A stretch of DNA of 64,000 nucleotides from Allomyces macrogynus ATCC 38327 (Eukaryota; Blastocladiomycota; Blastocladiomycetes; Blastocladiales; Blastocladiaceae): the NCBI GenBank assembly GCA_000151295.1, contig GG745332.1, forward strand, positions 918,350 through 982,349. The letters run 5' to 3'. Position 1 is the stretch's first letter, and each line of letters starts with the position of its first letter. Below, piece after piece: positions 42,589-56,274 of this stretch. Below the pieces are notes generated by a model that was not told the DNA's origin, made no database searches, and worked only from the letters and a program-made list of their open reading frames with translations. A program made the translations under genes and the position numbers.

Positions 42589-45500
42589 TTAATGAGAAAC
42601 GAAACTGGCCGACGACGACCGCCGGAAGAACGCGGCCGCCAAGTCGGCAATCGATGACCGCTGGCCTGGACCACGCTTGCGCGAAATGGTCATGGACTGC
42701 CGGTTCGACTGCAGGGCGGCCACGTGCAACGGGTCGACACTCGAAATCCAGGTCACAAGCTCATCCTAGTGAGGGCGAAATGTGCGATTAGAATCCATCC
42801 AGGTACACGAGGATTGGCTAGCGGATCGCACCTCAGATCCCGTTTTGAAATAGTAAGAGAAGTCGGGGGTTTGCAGCGCGAATACCAACGCGGCCTAGAT
42901 AATATGGAAAGCAAACCAAGTGAGCTCAATGCTGTCAACGATGGACGGTTATAAGTCAGCTGAGAACGTACCTCTGAACCAGCAGCGGCGTCGCGTTGAT
43001 ACTCGAGCTTGGCGTTGATGAGGTGAACGAACCCAACTTCGGTCAACTCGTCGTTGGTCTCGTAGAGGAAGACGAACGGCCGGCGAATGACGACCCACAT
43101 CTTGACCCAAGTCGACCCGACGTGGTGGAGAAGATAGCCGCGCTTCGTGACGTGGGGCCTGTGGTCGAAGGAAGCGAGGAGCGTCAGGAGCATGGACAAA
43201 ACGAACAGGTTGCATCGACAGTGAAACGTACAGCGAGCCAACCAAGTCGCACAGCATATTCTCCTTGCGTGCCGACGGCTTCTGGGAGAACAAGTGTACG
43301 CGCGCGTCCGAGGGCAACACGCGCACCAGCGGTGGACGCGACCACATGCTCACGACCGTCTGCAGCAGCAACGACGCACTCGACGGCGCCGAGTCGGGTC
43401 TCCTCGTCTCGTCCGAGGTATCGTCGTCAGCGAGTTCGGCTCCTTCGCCGCTCTCGGACCCATGACGAGACCCGCCTGGCGTCGACAGACCCGACTGAAT
43501 ACCCGCACCCGTCAGCGCCCACAGTCGCGGGTCGCCGATCGAGCTCATTGGGCTGCCGCCGGCGCTGCTGCCCGTCGTGCTTCCGAGCTCGGACCCTTCG
43601 TCGAGACTGTCAAGACTGGGCCGGCCTGCCGAAACCGGCATGGAGCCATTGGTCGTCGCGGGCGGGAGGGGCGACGGTGGTGGCGACGACGTCGGCGTTG
43701 TTGATACGATCGTGAGCCGCGACGGCGACTTGACGCGGTCAATCGGACTGACGTGCGGGGACAAGTACCGCGGCGGGCGATACGCCGATTTCGGCGGGAC
43801 GGGCGGCGGCGGCGGCGGCGGTGTCCTGCTGCTTGGCCTCGACTCAGCCTTGGGCAGCGGCGGGAGCGGCCAGTTACTTGGTGGAGGACTGAGCTCGACC
43901 GGCTCTGGCTCGGGCGGCGTTTTCGGCGGAACTGGTGGCGGTGCTGCGTCGCTCTCCTCATCGGGCTCGGATATTGGAGACAGCGCGCTGTCGTCCGCGG
44001 TCGTAGCCTTCGGTGGCACCGGCGGCGGCGCAATCACGGTCCTCACGGTCCCGACACTCGTCGACAATTCGGAGAGCATTTCCGATAGCGACGACAACTG
44101 GCCATCGGCATCGAGCGCGCGCATCGTCGCTTCGCTCGGCGTCGGCGACGCCGCGGGCGGACTCGCATGCTCGCCGAGCCACGCGCGCGTACGCTCCACC
44201 TCGCGCAACCGTGTCACCCACTCGGCGTGTTCCATGGCACGCGATACGAGCCCGGCGCCGCCGTCGCGAGCGCCGAGGACCTGGAATGCTCCGAGCGACT
44301 CTTCGCCGCGCACGTACTCGGTCGCGCCGAGGTAGGCCGGCGCTGGCTGCGCGTTCCACACGGTGAGCGCTGCCTGCGCCACGACGGGCGCCGCGTCGGC
44401 CGACGACGATGCAGTCGACGTCGATTCGGGACGTACGCCCGAGACGGGCCGCACCTCGCTGATCATGCGCACTTCGTGCACGAGCGTCCAGCCAGCGGCC
44501 ATGCCGACCGTGACCGTCGCCATCAGGTACCCTGTATCGGGGCTGCCGCGCGCGGGCGTCGCGCGGTTGAGGTAAAAGAAATCGTGCAACGACGAGTCCC
44601 ATGCGCACTCGACTTCGGAAACGAGCAGGCCGGCGCGCTGCACCTGCGTCTGCTTGAGAATCGGCAGGCTCAGAGGCTTGCCTCCGCGAATGACCTGCTG
44701 CGCCGGCTGCGACTGGCTCGCCGACGGCAGCGATCCCGTCGACGCCTGCGGCGTCGCGACCGTATTCGCCGACCCAGACGGGCGCTCCGGCCCGGCCGTA
44801 ATCCAGCGCCAATTTGCCAACTCGATCCGGTCAACGGCAATCGCGCCGGCCATACTTGGCGGCGAGTAAATGACGAGCACGACGCGGCGCACCATCCCGT
44901 GCCGCAGCCGGAACCGCGGCGGTGTGCGGTTCACGTTATCGCGTGGATGGTCAACGGGGCACGGCACAAAGAAGCCAAACGGATCCAAGTGCCGGATCTG
45001 GATCACCGTGCACAGGACGTGCCGGGACGAACCCGTTGAGACGCGCGGCGGGACACCCACACTGCGGTCGGTCGTCGGCGCCTGTCTCGGCTGCTGCGCG
45101 ACTTCGCGCAGGGCCAACGGCGCGAGCGGGATAGTGTACCGGCCAAACACGCGCACGTGGATTACGGGCTCGTCGGTCGAGTCGCCCGCGGTGAGCGGGA
45201 ACGACAGGATTGAAAGGTACGGGATCGTGCCCGTGCCGAACCCGTGCATCGTGTCGGTCCACTGCACCGTGTCCTGCACACGCACGGCAATCGTCCAGTC
45301 GTCGACCGCGTCCGAGACGCCCGACAGTTCCATGATCGTCAAGTCGACGCGCGCGTCATTGACGGCGACGCGCACGTGCAACGTGCCGAGAATCGTCATG
45401 TACTGATGTGTTGCGACAATGCGTGCATGCATCGATAACCCCCCACGCTCGCTCGCACACCGCTCAACGACGGGGATCCGCGCAACGCCCACGAGCGACA

Positions 45501-48446
45501 TGGTGTGTTTGGATTCCGGGTCGACAAACACATCGGGCCACGCGACTTGGCCGCGCGGTGCGTGGTCCGGCAAAAACGGGTCGCGGTCGGGGCTGCGTGT
45601 TGTGCGAGTAGATCTGCTCCATGGCATCAAGCCGCTGGTGAAGTCGGCGACCGACCACATCCCGACGGCATTCGTCGCCAGGTCGTAGACGCGCACAGTG
45701 AGCGATAAGTCGTTCGGCCGCCCGCCAATTACGTTCATCGCGCCCGTTACCGTGCGGCGGTCACTCGCGGCCGTCGTGTCGTCGAGTGCGCGGTCGTGGA
45801 TCGCGAGCTGGTACATGACGGGCCGATCGAGTTCCTTGGCCATAACATTGGCCTTTTTTAGTGCAGTACACAGCTGCCGCACTTCGCCAAACAGCGCCCT
45901 CTGCGCGCGCCGCCACACGAACTGGTCGCGCAACAGACCACCGACCACGGCCGCCGGGTCCGCACCGGGCGCCTCGGGCGCTTCCTTGCCCTTGGCCTCT
46001 TCCGGCGCGGCATCCGGGTTGTGCATCCGCCGCGGGTGCACGTACCGGAACCGGTAATCGCGGAGCCGCAGTGAGTCGCCCGACTGGAGCAGCGTTGTGC
46101 GTGCGACAACGACGCCGTTAATGAACACGTCGGGAGCGCGCGGTTGCAAGAGGACGGCGCGCTCCGTGTTCCAGATCGTCGCGTGGCACAGCGCGAGGTG
46201 CGCCAGGACGACGGACATGTCGGACCCGGACCCGAGCGTCGTGCGGCCCGGTAGCAGGCTGATGACGAGCGAGTCGTTGACGGAATTTGGCTGCATGTTG
46301 AGCAGGTGCGGGTACCGTGTCGGGGAGGTGATGCCGATTTGGCCGTTGCCGATCCGGATCCCGAGCTCGTTGAGCACGCGCTCCTTTTCGGCGGCAATCT
46401 CCTGCGTCCGACGCAGCTTCTCCTCCCACGTCTCTATCATCGTGCGCAGGCAGGACAAGTGAGTGGTTGCGTCGACTTGAGTGCAGAGTTGACAAGAGCA
46501 GACACGTACCGTTCAGCTCGACCATCAGCTTCTCGCTCGCCGACAGCTGATCGCGCAGCTGCGTGACCGTCACGTTCAGCACCGACGCGGCCGGACTCGC
46601 GTCCGACGGCGAGCTCGATGGCGAGTTGGCAGCAGCCAGGCGTTCGCGAAGCTCGGCAATCTCGGCCTTGAGCTCGCGAATAAGCTTGGCGTTCGGGTCC
46701 TCGTTGACAATGGCCTTGTTGACAATTTGCTTGGCGCGATCGCTGTACCGCAGCGTCGACAGCGACTCGGGCGCGTTGATACTGGCCGGCGAGACACAAC
46801 TGATCATGACGGTGCGCGAGTTGCCGCCGAGCGAGTCCTTGAGGAGCCAGCTATCGGGTGGAGAGGATGGTGAGGTTCGAGTCAATCGCAGTCGGCTGGG
46901 GTCAAGGAAACCGTACGTGAGCACCGAATCTCGGTACGGAACGTGCGTGGCGCGCTGCTTGCTACCACCGGATGTCGAGGCGCCGCCCGAGAGCTCGGCG
47001 AGCGCGCTGATCACCTTGCCGAGTGCCGAGAGCGACTTGTTGATATTGGCACCTTCCTTGAGCCGCTGACCCGACGCACCCGTGCTGTTGGCGCGTTCGC
47101 TGCCTGCCTGCAAACGAATTTGGGCGTCAGCAAGACCATCTAACCCCCACTTGCTCCGAATGAGTGAGAAAACCGCACCAAGTCGACAAACGAGATGCGC
47201 GACACGCGCTCGGTGCTCATGTTGGTCTCCTCGTCGTACTTCTTTTGCGTCAAAATGATCTGGAACACGGCGTGCGACCGCGACGAGACGTCGTTCATTT
47301 GCGTCGACGCCACGGTGCGCAGCTGGTTGCCCGTGTCGATCAGGCGCAGCACGCCGTCGCTCGACGTGACGATCATTTTGGTCCTAAAAATCAGCACGGC
47401 AATGAGCAACTGCTGGCTGCCATCAACAAGCAAAAGGTGCAAGCGAAACGTACAGGTCCTCGACGTACGGCCCAAGCATCGGGTGCTCGCGCACACGCAG
47501 CTTGGCCTTGTTCATCGGGTTGAGCAAGTCCTTGACTTTTTCGCAATAGATCTCGAGGTAGCTGACCTCGACGTTGACGGTCCACGATGGGTCGTTGGCG
47601 CGCTGCGTGATCTGGTCAAACAAGTACCCGCTCGCGAGCGGGATCACGCCGCGAATGCTGTCCTTGGCGCCCATCATCGTGTAACTCTACGCGAAGCATC
47701 GTGCAAACATGGGGTAAGCGACATGATTCTTGCGCATTGCGGGCAGCGACAAACAACAACGATCCGGTGCGCGCAAAAAGCGACCGTGCTCGCACCTTGC
47801 CACTCCCCGTCTGGCCGTCTAGTCGATGCGTGAAAACATTTGCTCAGTCAGCTTTCCAACCGCAATCGAGCCGTGCTCGCCCAAAATCGAACGCGAGGGT
47901 GGGGGTGGGGTCAAAACGTCATGCGTACAGGCAAACAGGCAGACGTTGTACCCCTCAAACGCATGGTCGAGGAGCGGGCGCGCCACCAAGTCAAACAGGT
48001 GGTTCTGCTCGTCTTGCGGTGCCAGGGCCGGGTTTGCTTGGAAACATCGATCGAAGAAAAAGGTCTTCTTGTCGTCGGCGCCACTGGCCGACGCGGCTGC
48101 TGCTGCTGCCGCGGCGGCGGCAGCGGCTCCGGATGCGGGACGGAGTGACGACGCGCGCGAAATGGATCCGGTGCCCGTGGTCGACGGCGTGGCCGACGGC
48201 GGGACGACAATGGTCACAGCCTCGTCGGCAGGGCCGCCGACGGAGACGCACGGGTCGGCCTTGGCCGCGAGCTCGCGCGCGTTGAACGGGCTAGCGAAGG
48301 AAAAGAGGGGCCGTGCGGAAATGGCGAGTGCGGAATGTCAATTTCGTGGCACGGACGGCAAGATGGGGTGAAGCTGGTTGCGATCAAGCGGGGCAAGCTA
48401 CGCACCGCACGCGCACAAAGACCTGGATCGCCGAAGGGTCCGACAT
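42589..48446 (-). CDS. Kinesin-3 (KIF1/Unc-104 type) with FHA and PH domains
   Basis: Plus-end microtubule motor for vesicle transport. Eleven exons: 48446-48406, 48290-47929, 47818-47796, 47686-47454, 47383-47179, 47107-46917, 46850-46510, 46433-43232, 43158-42972, 42894-42832 and 42765-42589, total 1674 aa, close to KIF1A. It starts [17 protein letters not shown]. The P-loop YGQTGSGK lies in its own 23-nt exon (Gly136-Lys142). Other motor motifs are [42 protein letters not shown] and the neck [21 protein letters not shown]. Then come an FHA domain ([22 protein letters not shown]), the long stalk, a Pro-rich linker and a C-terminal PH domain ([21 protein letters not shown], ..[11 protein letters not shown]) for phosphoinositide cargo binding. 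Every junction restores family sequence. Confidence 0.94.
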
Positions 48447-50114
48447 GATGGAAATGGGCGCGGTTTTGCGTGTTGTCGCGGGTCAAGGAAGAGGAAGAGC
48501 GGCAAGCAGGTGCGCACGCACGCACGCGGGTGCCGGATCAGAGGTGCGAAATGGGCCCTGCGTAAATGGTCGAGCGCTGAACGTTGAAGAGCGCGAGGCC
48601 AGCAGCAGCCAGGAGCGCACACAAGCGCAGCGTGGAAGTAATGAACGACGAGGAACGATGGCGGGCGGGCGCGGATGGGTGAGAGACGCGCCGCGCGCAC
48701 GCCCAACGTCGTGCAGCCGCAGGTGGCGCGGCGTGGCGACGGGCGGGATCGCCCGAGTGAGGGACGTGAAGACGGGCAACAGCGGCGACGACGACAGCGA
48801 CGTTTTCACCTGGGTGCGGGGCACTGCCAACGCACTGGCAAAGAGGTCGATTCTTCCCTTCGCTGGGACAGAATAGCCTTGACCACACTGCCGGTGCGGA
48901 TGGCGATGAGCACGAATTCGCAGCACCTCGGTGCAGCGGAGGTACGGGTGCGCGTTGGCGCGAAGTAGTGCTGGCACTGGTATGTTGTTGAGTGCAGTTG
49001 CGAGATGCAGGTTGGGTTGGTGCTGGCTTCAAGAGAGTAGAGCAGCCACGGCTGATCCAAGGTTCAAAGTTGCTCGCGCTTGCATCGGCGTGCAGCTTGC
49101 CGCCGCGTTGCTGTTGTCGGCGGCGCTGGCAGGGCACGGCGGCGCGGTGAAGGGTGGCCGGGAGAGAAGGAACGCAACAACGGGGAATAGTCGTCGGCCA
49201 TGACAGGCACCGAACAGACGCCCTCTCCGTGAGAACCACGGCTGGCAGGTGCTGAACTCGAAACGGCTCTCCAGGGCAGCGCGTCATCCAAACCCGATTT
49301 TTGGCCTCGCCAGACCCGACAACCGCCGATCACGCTGACTACGCACAACCATGTCCTCGTCGTCGGCGTCGTTGTCGTCCTATCCTGTTTTTCCTTGGCG
49401 CTTATGGCTTGTCGGAGGTGTGCACGACGGCCGGGCATCTTCAGCCGCGTGCACCTTGCCGCTCGGTGGCCAGAGCCGTGGCGGGTGGCCGCGAGTTTGC
49501 CCTGCCTCGATGGATGACGCCGCCCGATGGGCGCGCTGATCTCCCGGATCAGGAGAGGACGCTCGATGCCGACTCACGACGGCCCACCCCCGGGCAGCAC
49601 GCGACGAGCGATCAGCGACCAGTCGCTTGTCGCGGAAATGGTTCAAGACACCCATAAAGCCAGCAATAAGTGTGAGCGGCCTGCTCAGTGTTACTCTTGC
49701 TCTCCTCAATGGATTTAGGAGTGTGAATACAAATGGTTTAGATAATTCTCATCGTCGCAGGGCCAGCTTCTTCATAAATGAGCAGTCGGATCCGTTTGGA
49801 TCGGCAAACGGAGCGTGCAGCCGTCCCCTGGTGTCGCTCGACGAGGTCGGTATTGATCGCGAACGCGGGCACAAGAGCACGGTGGACGGCTCATCGACAC
49901 AAGGAGATGCTGGTTGTCGAGCATGGCAACGGAAGTGGAGAGGCTGGCAATGTTAATGCGATCACAGGACCCGTAACCACGACAGCTACCGGCAGGAATC
50001 TGTTGTCAGGTGCTGGCACATCATCCCAACCGCGTCGTCGCCTGCATCTCTTCGTCTGCAATCCAGCGCAATCGCCATCTACAGCTCTCGAAACCAGTCG
50101 CAACTTGCCGCACA
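48447..50114. other. Divergent intergenic region, kinesin-3 and CPSF73
   Basis: 1.67 kb between divergent starts, the longest gene-free stretch here. The kinesin-proximal half is very GC-rich with Arg/Ala-rich spurious frames; the CPSF73-proximal half is AT-richer. I recognise no gene or RNA. Confidence 0.45.
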
Positions 50115-53100
50115 ATGACGGGCCCTTCAGGAACAACAATCAACCCGTCGTACAACGCGCCCCGCGCTCCAGGGCCGCATCAACCAGGACCGTCGCTGCT
50201 CCGACCCGCTGGTCCCGGCGGCCGCCACGGCGCCCCTCCTGGTCCCGGGAGCCCCATGATGCACAACGCCCCCAGGATCCGCGCCGACGAAATGATGCAC
50301 TTTACGCCATTGGGTGCCGGGTCCGAAGTTGGCCGCTCGTGCCATATTCTCAAGGTTCCATATCGTCGAATGTCTCCTTTTATTATTTTGGAGGGGTTGC
50401 AAAGCGCAATATATTCTGTCTTTGCTCGTCGGCATTTTTTTGCTTGCTCGCTGGTCAGGACGACGACTGATCAGTGTGGCCTCCCGCGGTTCTCGTTTAT
50501 CACATTTTCGCGACCTACCCAACGGTCATGATCTGTGCAGTTCAAGGGCAAGACCATCATGGTGAGGTTCCTGTTTTTGTTTCATGCGTCCCGGGAATTG
50601 TCATCTTATTCAACCCCGTCGCTTTTAGCTGGACTGCGGTGCCCATCCGGCCTACAATGGACTTGGCGCCCTGCCGTTCTTTGACGAGATTGACCCCGAA
50701 ACGGTCGACCTGGTCCTCATCACCCAGTACGCTGCCGTTTAATTCGTTTCTCGAATAGATCCGCGTCGACACTGATCCGATCACAATCACGTAGCTTCCA
50801 CATTGATCATTGCGCGTCGCTGCCGTACCTCATGGAAAAGGTCAATCAATTCTCGACCGCCATCCGCGTTACGACGACAAATTCCAACCGCTCACCACGT
50901 CTCGCCTTGTCCACAGACTATGTTTAAGGGCCGCGTCTTCATGACGCACCCGACCAAGGCCATTTTCAAATGGATGATGTCCGACTACGTGCGCGTCTCG
51001 GCGTCGTCGGCCGACGACATGCCCTACGATGAGCACGACCTACAAAACGCCTACGACCGCATCGAGGCCATCGACTTCCACCAGGTCGTCGAGGTCGAAG
51101 GTGTGCGGTTCACGGCCTACAACGCCGGCCACGTGCTCGGCGCCGCTATGTTCCTGATCGAAGTCGCGGGCGTGCGCGTGCTCTATACGGGCGACTACTC
51201 ACGTGAAGAAGACCGCCACTTGATGTCGGCCGAGCAGCCGCGCGACCAAGTGGACGTGCTCGTGTGCGAGTCGACCTACGGCGTGCAGAACCACACGCCG
51301 CGCGCCGAGCGCGAAGCGCTGTTCACGAGTCTCGTGCACCAGATCGTCTCGCGCGGTGGGCGGTGCCTGATCCCGATTTTCGCGCTCGGTCGTGCGCAGG
51401 AACTGCTGCTGATTCTCGAAGAGTACTGGGCCGAGCACCCAGAGCTGCAGCACGTACCCATCTACTACGCGTCGAATCTGGCGCGCAAGTGCATGGCTGT
51501 CTACGAGACCTATGTCAACATGATGAACCAGCGCATTCGCAAGCAGTTTGCGCAAAAGAACCCCTTCAAGTTCCAGCATGTGTCCTACCTGAAGAACATG
51601 GCCTCGTTTGACGATGTCGGGCCGTGCGTCATGATGGCGTCGCCCGCCATGCTGCAGTCGGGGCTCTCGCGCGAACTGCTCGAGCTGTGGTGTCCTGATC
51701 GCAAGAACGGGCTCATCATTCCGGGTTACGTCGTGGAAGGGACGCTCGGCAAGGTACTTTCGTTTGTTTTGTTGCGGTTGATCACTGTCTAACTTTTCAA
51801 CTAACGATGCGGATCCCCCTTTGCCAGCACATTCTCTCGCAACCGACCGAAATAACCTCGTCGAGCGGGTCCAAGCTGCCGATGCGGTGCACGATCGACT
51901 ACATATCCTTTTCCGCGCACGTGGATTTCGCGCAGAACCGCGAATTCATCGAGCTCATCAACCCGACGCACCTGATCCTCGTGCACGGCGAGACCAACAT
52001 GATGACGCGGCTGCGCAATGCGCTGCAGTCGGTTTGGGGCGACCGCGAGGACGCGGCACGGATTTACTCGCCCAAGAACGCTGAGTCGGTTGCTTTGCAC
52101 TTCAAGGGCGAAAAGTACGCCAAGGCGTTGGGCGAACTCGCAGCGACAATTGCCGATGCGCCCGTGCCGGGCCAGGTCGTGCAGGGGCTCGTGGTCGGCA
52201 AGGATTTCAACTACCATTTGGTGAGTGTGAATGAGTTGCGCGAGTTTACGGATTTGCGCGCGGCCGTCGTGCACCAGCGCCAGTATGTGCCGCTCGAGTC
52301 GGCCACGTGGGACTTGGTCGTCTGGCACCTCGAGCTCGTGTATCCGGAGTGGACTAAGGTGATCCCGGCCGTACCGGCGGCCGAGGAGGTCGAGCCCAAG
52401 GAGGGGTTCGAGCCGAGTGTCGCGAACGGTGCCGAGGCGACGAAGCCCACCAAGTCGGCTGAGGACGGCGAGTCGCCAGCTCGTGTGGCGACGCCAGACA
52501 AGTCGGACGCCGACTCGCCCGAGAAGTCGGCCAACGGTCCGACAACGCCAACGAAGCTCGAGTCGGACGACAAGCCGGCGACTCCAACCAAGGCCGAGTC
52601 TGGCGTCAAGTCGCCGAGTCCTGCCCCGGCGCCGGCCAAGACGGATTCGGTTGACAATCCAGCAAGCGGCACGGCGACGCCGGCCAAGCCCGCGTCGGTG
52701 GTCGTGTGCGACGTCGTGCGCGTCACCATGGCCGCCAATCGCCGCGAGTTGATTGTCGAGTGGGACGGGAACCCGGTCAACGACGTGCTCGCCGACTCGG
52801 TGCTCGCGGTGCTGCTGCACGTCGAGTCGTCGCCCGCGTCCGTCAAAAGTGCGTGATGTTGCGACTCTCCGCCGCTTTTTTCCTGGAGCTGACCTCACTT
52901 TGTCAAGTGACGACGCCCGCCCCGGGCAAGTGCGGCCACAACCACGCGCACCACCGGCACCACGACCACGGTCCCAAGGACGCCAAAATGGACGAGGCCG
53001 ATTCTGAGAAGCCCGATGATGCGGCTCCGATGCAGGAAATGGCTGACCTCGAGCTCACGACGCCGTCGGCGCTCAAGCTGCAAGAGTTCCACGAGTTTGT

Positions 53101-53418
53101 CGACTTGGCCAACCAGGTCCGGTGCGACTTGATGGAGTACTTTACGCTCACGTACGACCAAGTCGAGGAGGACGAAAATGGGGTCATTATTGTCTCGCTG
53201 GACGGCATGGAGTGCAGGATCGATCCGTTGGAGTTGGTCCGTGATTTTCGAGTTTCTCTCTTTCTTTGAGTCTTTGCTGACGTTGGTGTCTTCACTCCTC
53301 GTAGACGATTGAGTGCGAGAACGACCTGTTCAAACAACGCATGCAGGACATTGTCGAGCGGATTGGCATGGTCTCGTCGGCAACATGGCTGGAAAAGTGG
53401 GTGGGCAAGCATGTATGA
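50115..53418 (+). CDS. YSH1: CPSF73/Ysh1, mRNA 3'-end processing endonuclease
   Basis: This metallo-beta-lactamase/beta-CASP nuclease cleaves pre-mRNA before polyadenylation. Eight exons: 50115-50354, 50541-50561, 50629-50726, 50795-50840, 50917-51753, 51828-52848, 52908-53236 and 53305-53418, total 901 aa. Motifs: [28 protein letters not shown], the metal-binding THFHIDHCA (His120-His125, split by an intron), [62 protein letters not shown] and SFSAHVDF. Exon 2 is only 21 nt (FKGKTIM). A disordered PTK/SPAPA-rich insert (genomic about 52390-52690) and a His-rich segment ([12 protein letters not shown]) lengthen the C-terminal part relative to human (684 aa). Donors GTTCCA and GTCAAT for introns 1 and 4 are weak but frame-forced. 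Confidence 0.94.
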
Positions 53419-53571
53419 GCCATGATGGGCCCTTCAATTGCATTCTTGTTTGTCTCACGAAGCGTGCATTTGTGATGGACACCGACGGCGGTGTGAAGAA
53501 GCGGGATCCAAGCGAAACGGCAAGAACCAAAAACATCAAAAAAAATCCGACGACACACGTCACGGCACACT

Positions 53572-55749
53572 TCACGGCATCGTCTTAATCTTCCAGTGTT
53601 TGATGGCGCTGTCGTTGCCCGCCGACACGACGACATCCGCATCCACGAACGCCGCGGCCGTGGCAGCCTCGGTATGCGCGTTGCGAATAATCACGTGCTT
53701 CATGGGCCGCTCGACTGACCAAACAATCACCGACGTGTCGAGCGACGTCGACACGGCGTGCAATCCGTCGGCCGCCCAGCTGACGGACGTGACGCGCGCC
53801 GTATGGAACACCCACTGGTGCAGCTTGACCGCGCCGCCCGCGGCCACGTCGTAGACGTGGATCTTGGACCCGGCGTCGCCGACCGCCAGCAGCGACGCGT
53901 CCGGCGAGAACGCCAGGGCTGTCACGGCCGCACGCGCGTTCTCGCACGTCGCGACGGGACTGTCCCATGCGGCAACGACGCCGGACGCCGTGTCCACGTT
54001 GTAGACGCGCACGGTTTTGTCGGCCGCCACGGCCAGGAGCGACCGGTCGAACGAGGCGGCGACGACCGAGGCCTCGGGGACTTCGGCAATCGGCGCCACG
54101 GTGCCGTCGGCACCGACGAGGACCAGACCGTCGACGGTCGCAACGTACCGCGTGGGCGCGGCCGTCACGGCGACCGACGTGGGCTGCGCCGGGAGCTTGA
54201 CCGTGGCCGAGTCGACGAAAGTCGCACCGGCAACGGCGCGCGACGTGTCGTCCATGGAAACTGTGAACACGTCAGCGACTTCGCGGTCACCCGACAACGC
54301 AAGCTGCGAGACCTGGTTCGTGTGCTCGGACGCGCCAGCGACGGGGACAGCACCCGTGCTCCAGTCCTCCTCGGACCACTTGCGCACGTTGCCGTCGTAG
54401 GACGCCGTGTAGAGGTTGCGCGACGTGGCGTCGTAGGCCATGGTCGTAATGTTCTTCGAGTGGCCGTGCACGATGCGCGAGACGGTGCCCGAGGCCTGAT
54501 CGAGGTAATTGAACTGGCCGTTGAGCGACGCCGAGACAAGCCAGCTGCCCGCCCACAGGTTGCCCACCTGCTGGTGCTCGATGGGAGCGCCGCCGGCCGG
54601 GTCAATGTTCCAGGTCCTAGGTTGGGAGGAGGTGGAGAGTGAGTGGGGGCGATCGAACACAATGAAAGTAGTCACCATTGCGAAGAGAGCATCACGTACG
54701 TGACAACCTGCGACGTCTCCACATCCCAAAGCTTGACTGTCGCGTCAGCCGATGACGTGATGAACTGGCGCGAATCGGCCGACCACGCAAGCGCAAAGAT
54801 ACCGCCGGCATGCGCGTTCTCGGCCGTGATCTCCTTGACTTTGGTCCCCGTGGCCCCATCGTACAAGAAAATCTTGCCGTCGAGCGCGCCCGACGCAAAG
54901 TAGGCGCCCGACGGCGCGTACCGCACGGTCGAGACGAACCGCGAGTGGTCCGAGATCGAGTGCGTGAACTTGTAGGGCGTGCCGTGATAGAAATTGACGG
55001 TCATGTCGTCCGAGCACGTCACGGCGCGGAACGGGCGGTTGGGCCGGATCGAGACGGCATTGGCGACCTTGCTGTGGCCAATGATCTCGCCGACCGACGA
55101 GCCCGTGTCGAACAGAAATGCATGGCCAAACTTGTCGCGGCCGTCGCCGACGGCAATGATGCGCTTCGAGTCCGAGTCCCACGCGAGGTCGTTGATCCGG
55201 CCAGACAGGACAGGGAAATCGGACTTGAGAATCTGCTCGGGCTGAGTCGAGTCCCAGATGCGCACGTTGCCGCGCTCGTCTGGGGGGCATGGATGATCGG
55301 TGAGATCCGACGCGAAATACTTGCGATAGACGGAAACGGAGCAAACGCACCAGCCGAAGCAATGTAGTAGCCCGACGGCGAGTACCGCGCAACCGTCGTC
55401 GGGACCGAGTGGCCTGTGTACTCGGACGCGATCTCCGGTTTCTACAGACGCGTTTGGGGACATTCAGTCTCCTTGGTACGCGAATCTGCCGCCACGCGCA
55501 ATCGTACCGCCAAGTCGCGAATCACCACGGAGCGGCCATTCGTGTAGAGGAACGTGTCGCCTTTGGGGGAGGCCGAGAGCTGTAGCGGCTGGCCACGCGT
55601 CGTCACGGGCAACGCGGGCCACAGCGCGACTAGAGCGTGAACACAGCAATCATTCAGTCCGTCATGCTCTGATCCGAGCCTGATCCTTACCCGTCAAAAG
55701 ACGTACTGCGCTCGTAGTTGGGCTGGGCCACGGCAGCGGGGATCGGCAT
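53572..55749 (-). CDS. AIP1: Actin-interacting protein 1 (AIP1/WDR1)
   Basis: AIP1 cooperates with cofilin to disassemble actin filaments. Five exons: 55749-55707, 55629-55508, 55441-55351, 55279-54700 and 54616-53572, giving 626 aa. The N-terminus has ALWPALPVTTRGQPLQLSASPKGDTFLYTNGRSVVIRDL, the hallmark AIP1 entry. Paired beta-propellers follow: IASEYTGHSVPTTVARYSPSGYYIASA, NVRIWD, GHSKVANAVSIRPNRPFRAVTCSDD, DHSRFVSTVRYAPSG, FALAWSADSRQFITSSADATVKLWDV, VGNLWAGSWLVSASLNGQFNYLD and a final SAGNDSAIKHWKI. Introns are 66-83 nt. It converges on CPSF73 with only 153 nt between stop codons. Confidence 0.94.
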
Positions 55750-56274
55750 GTTCGCAATTGACCGTTTCTTTGACCAGAATCACAGGCTATGTCGAGTCGA
55801 TCGTGGCATCGAAATGAGCATCATGGCCGCCAAATTGTCGAGCATCTTTGGACCAAACTGCCGGGCCGTGTCGCTGCTTCATCGCGTCGCTACGTCGGTT
55901 TTCTCCATAACGACGATTGTGGCGCTGGGTCCGGTCGATCCCGGCACGACGCGCGTCCATGCATGCTGGTCCTCGACCTGCTCGTGTTGCTGCAGGTGTA
56001 ATTGTCGACCATACCGTTGCTGGCCGTTTGTGCTGATTCAAAGACGGAGAAGCGACTTGGGTCAGTGTCGAGCGTGGAGAAGCGTGTCGTGGCCCACCCA
56101 GCATTCGATAACCTGGTGGCTGCTGGCCCCCACCCCAAGCATAACCTGACCTCCTCTCATCCACCAAGTCTTGGCCTGCCTGCTGCGCACCTTGGCAAAA
56201 CCGCGACGATATTGCCAACAATGGCCTCAGGGGCTCCTTTTGACAAAAGCAAAGCATACAGACACAGAAACCCC
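55750..56274. other. Intergenic region, AIP1 promoter
   Basis: 525 nt between tandem minus-strand genes. No additional gene or repeat recognised. Confidence 0.5.
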
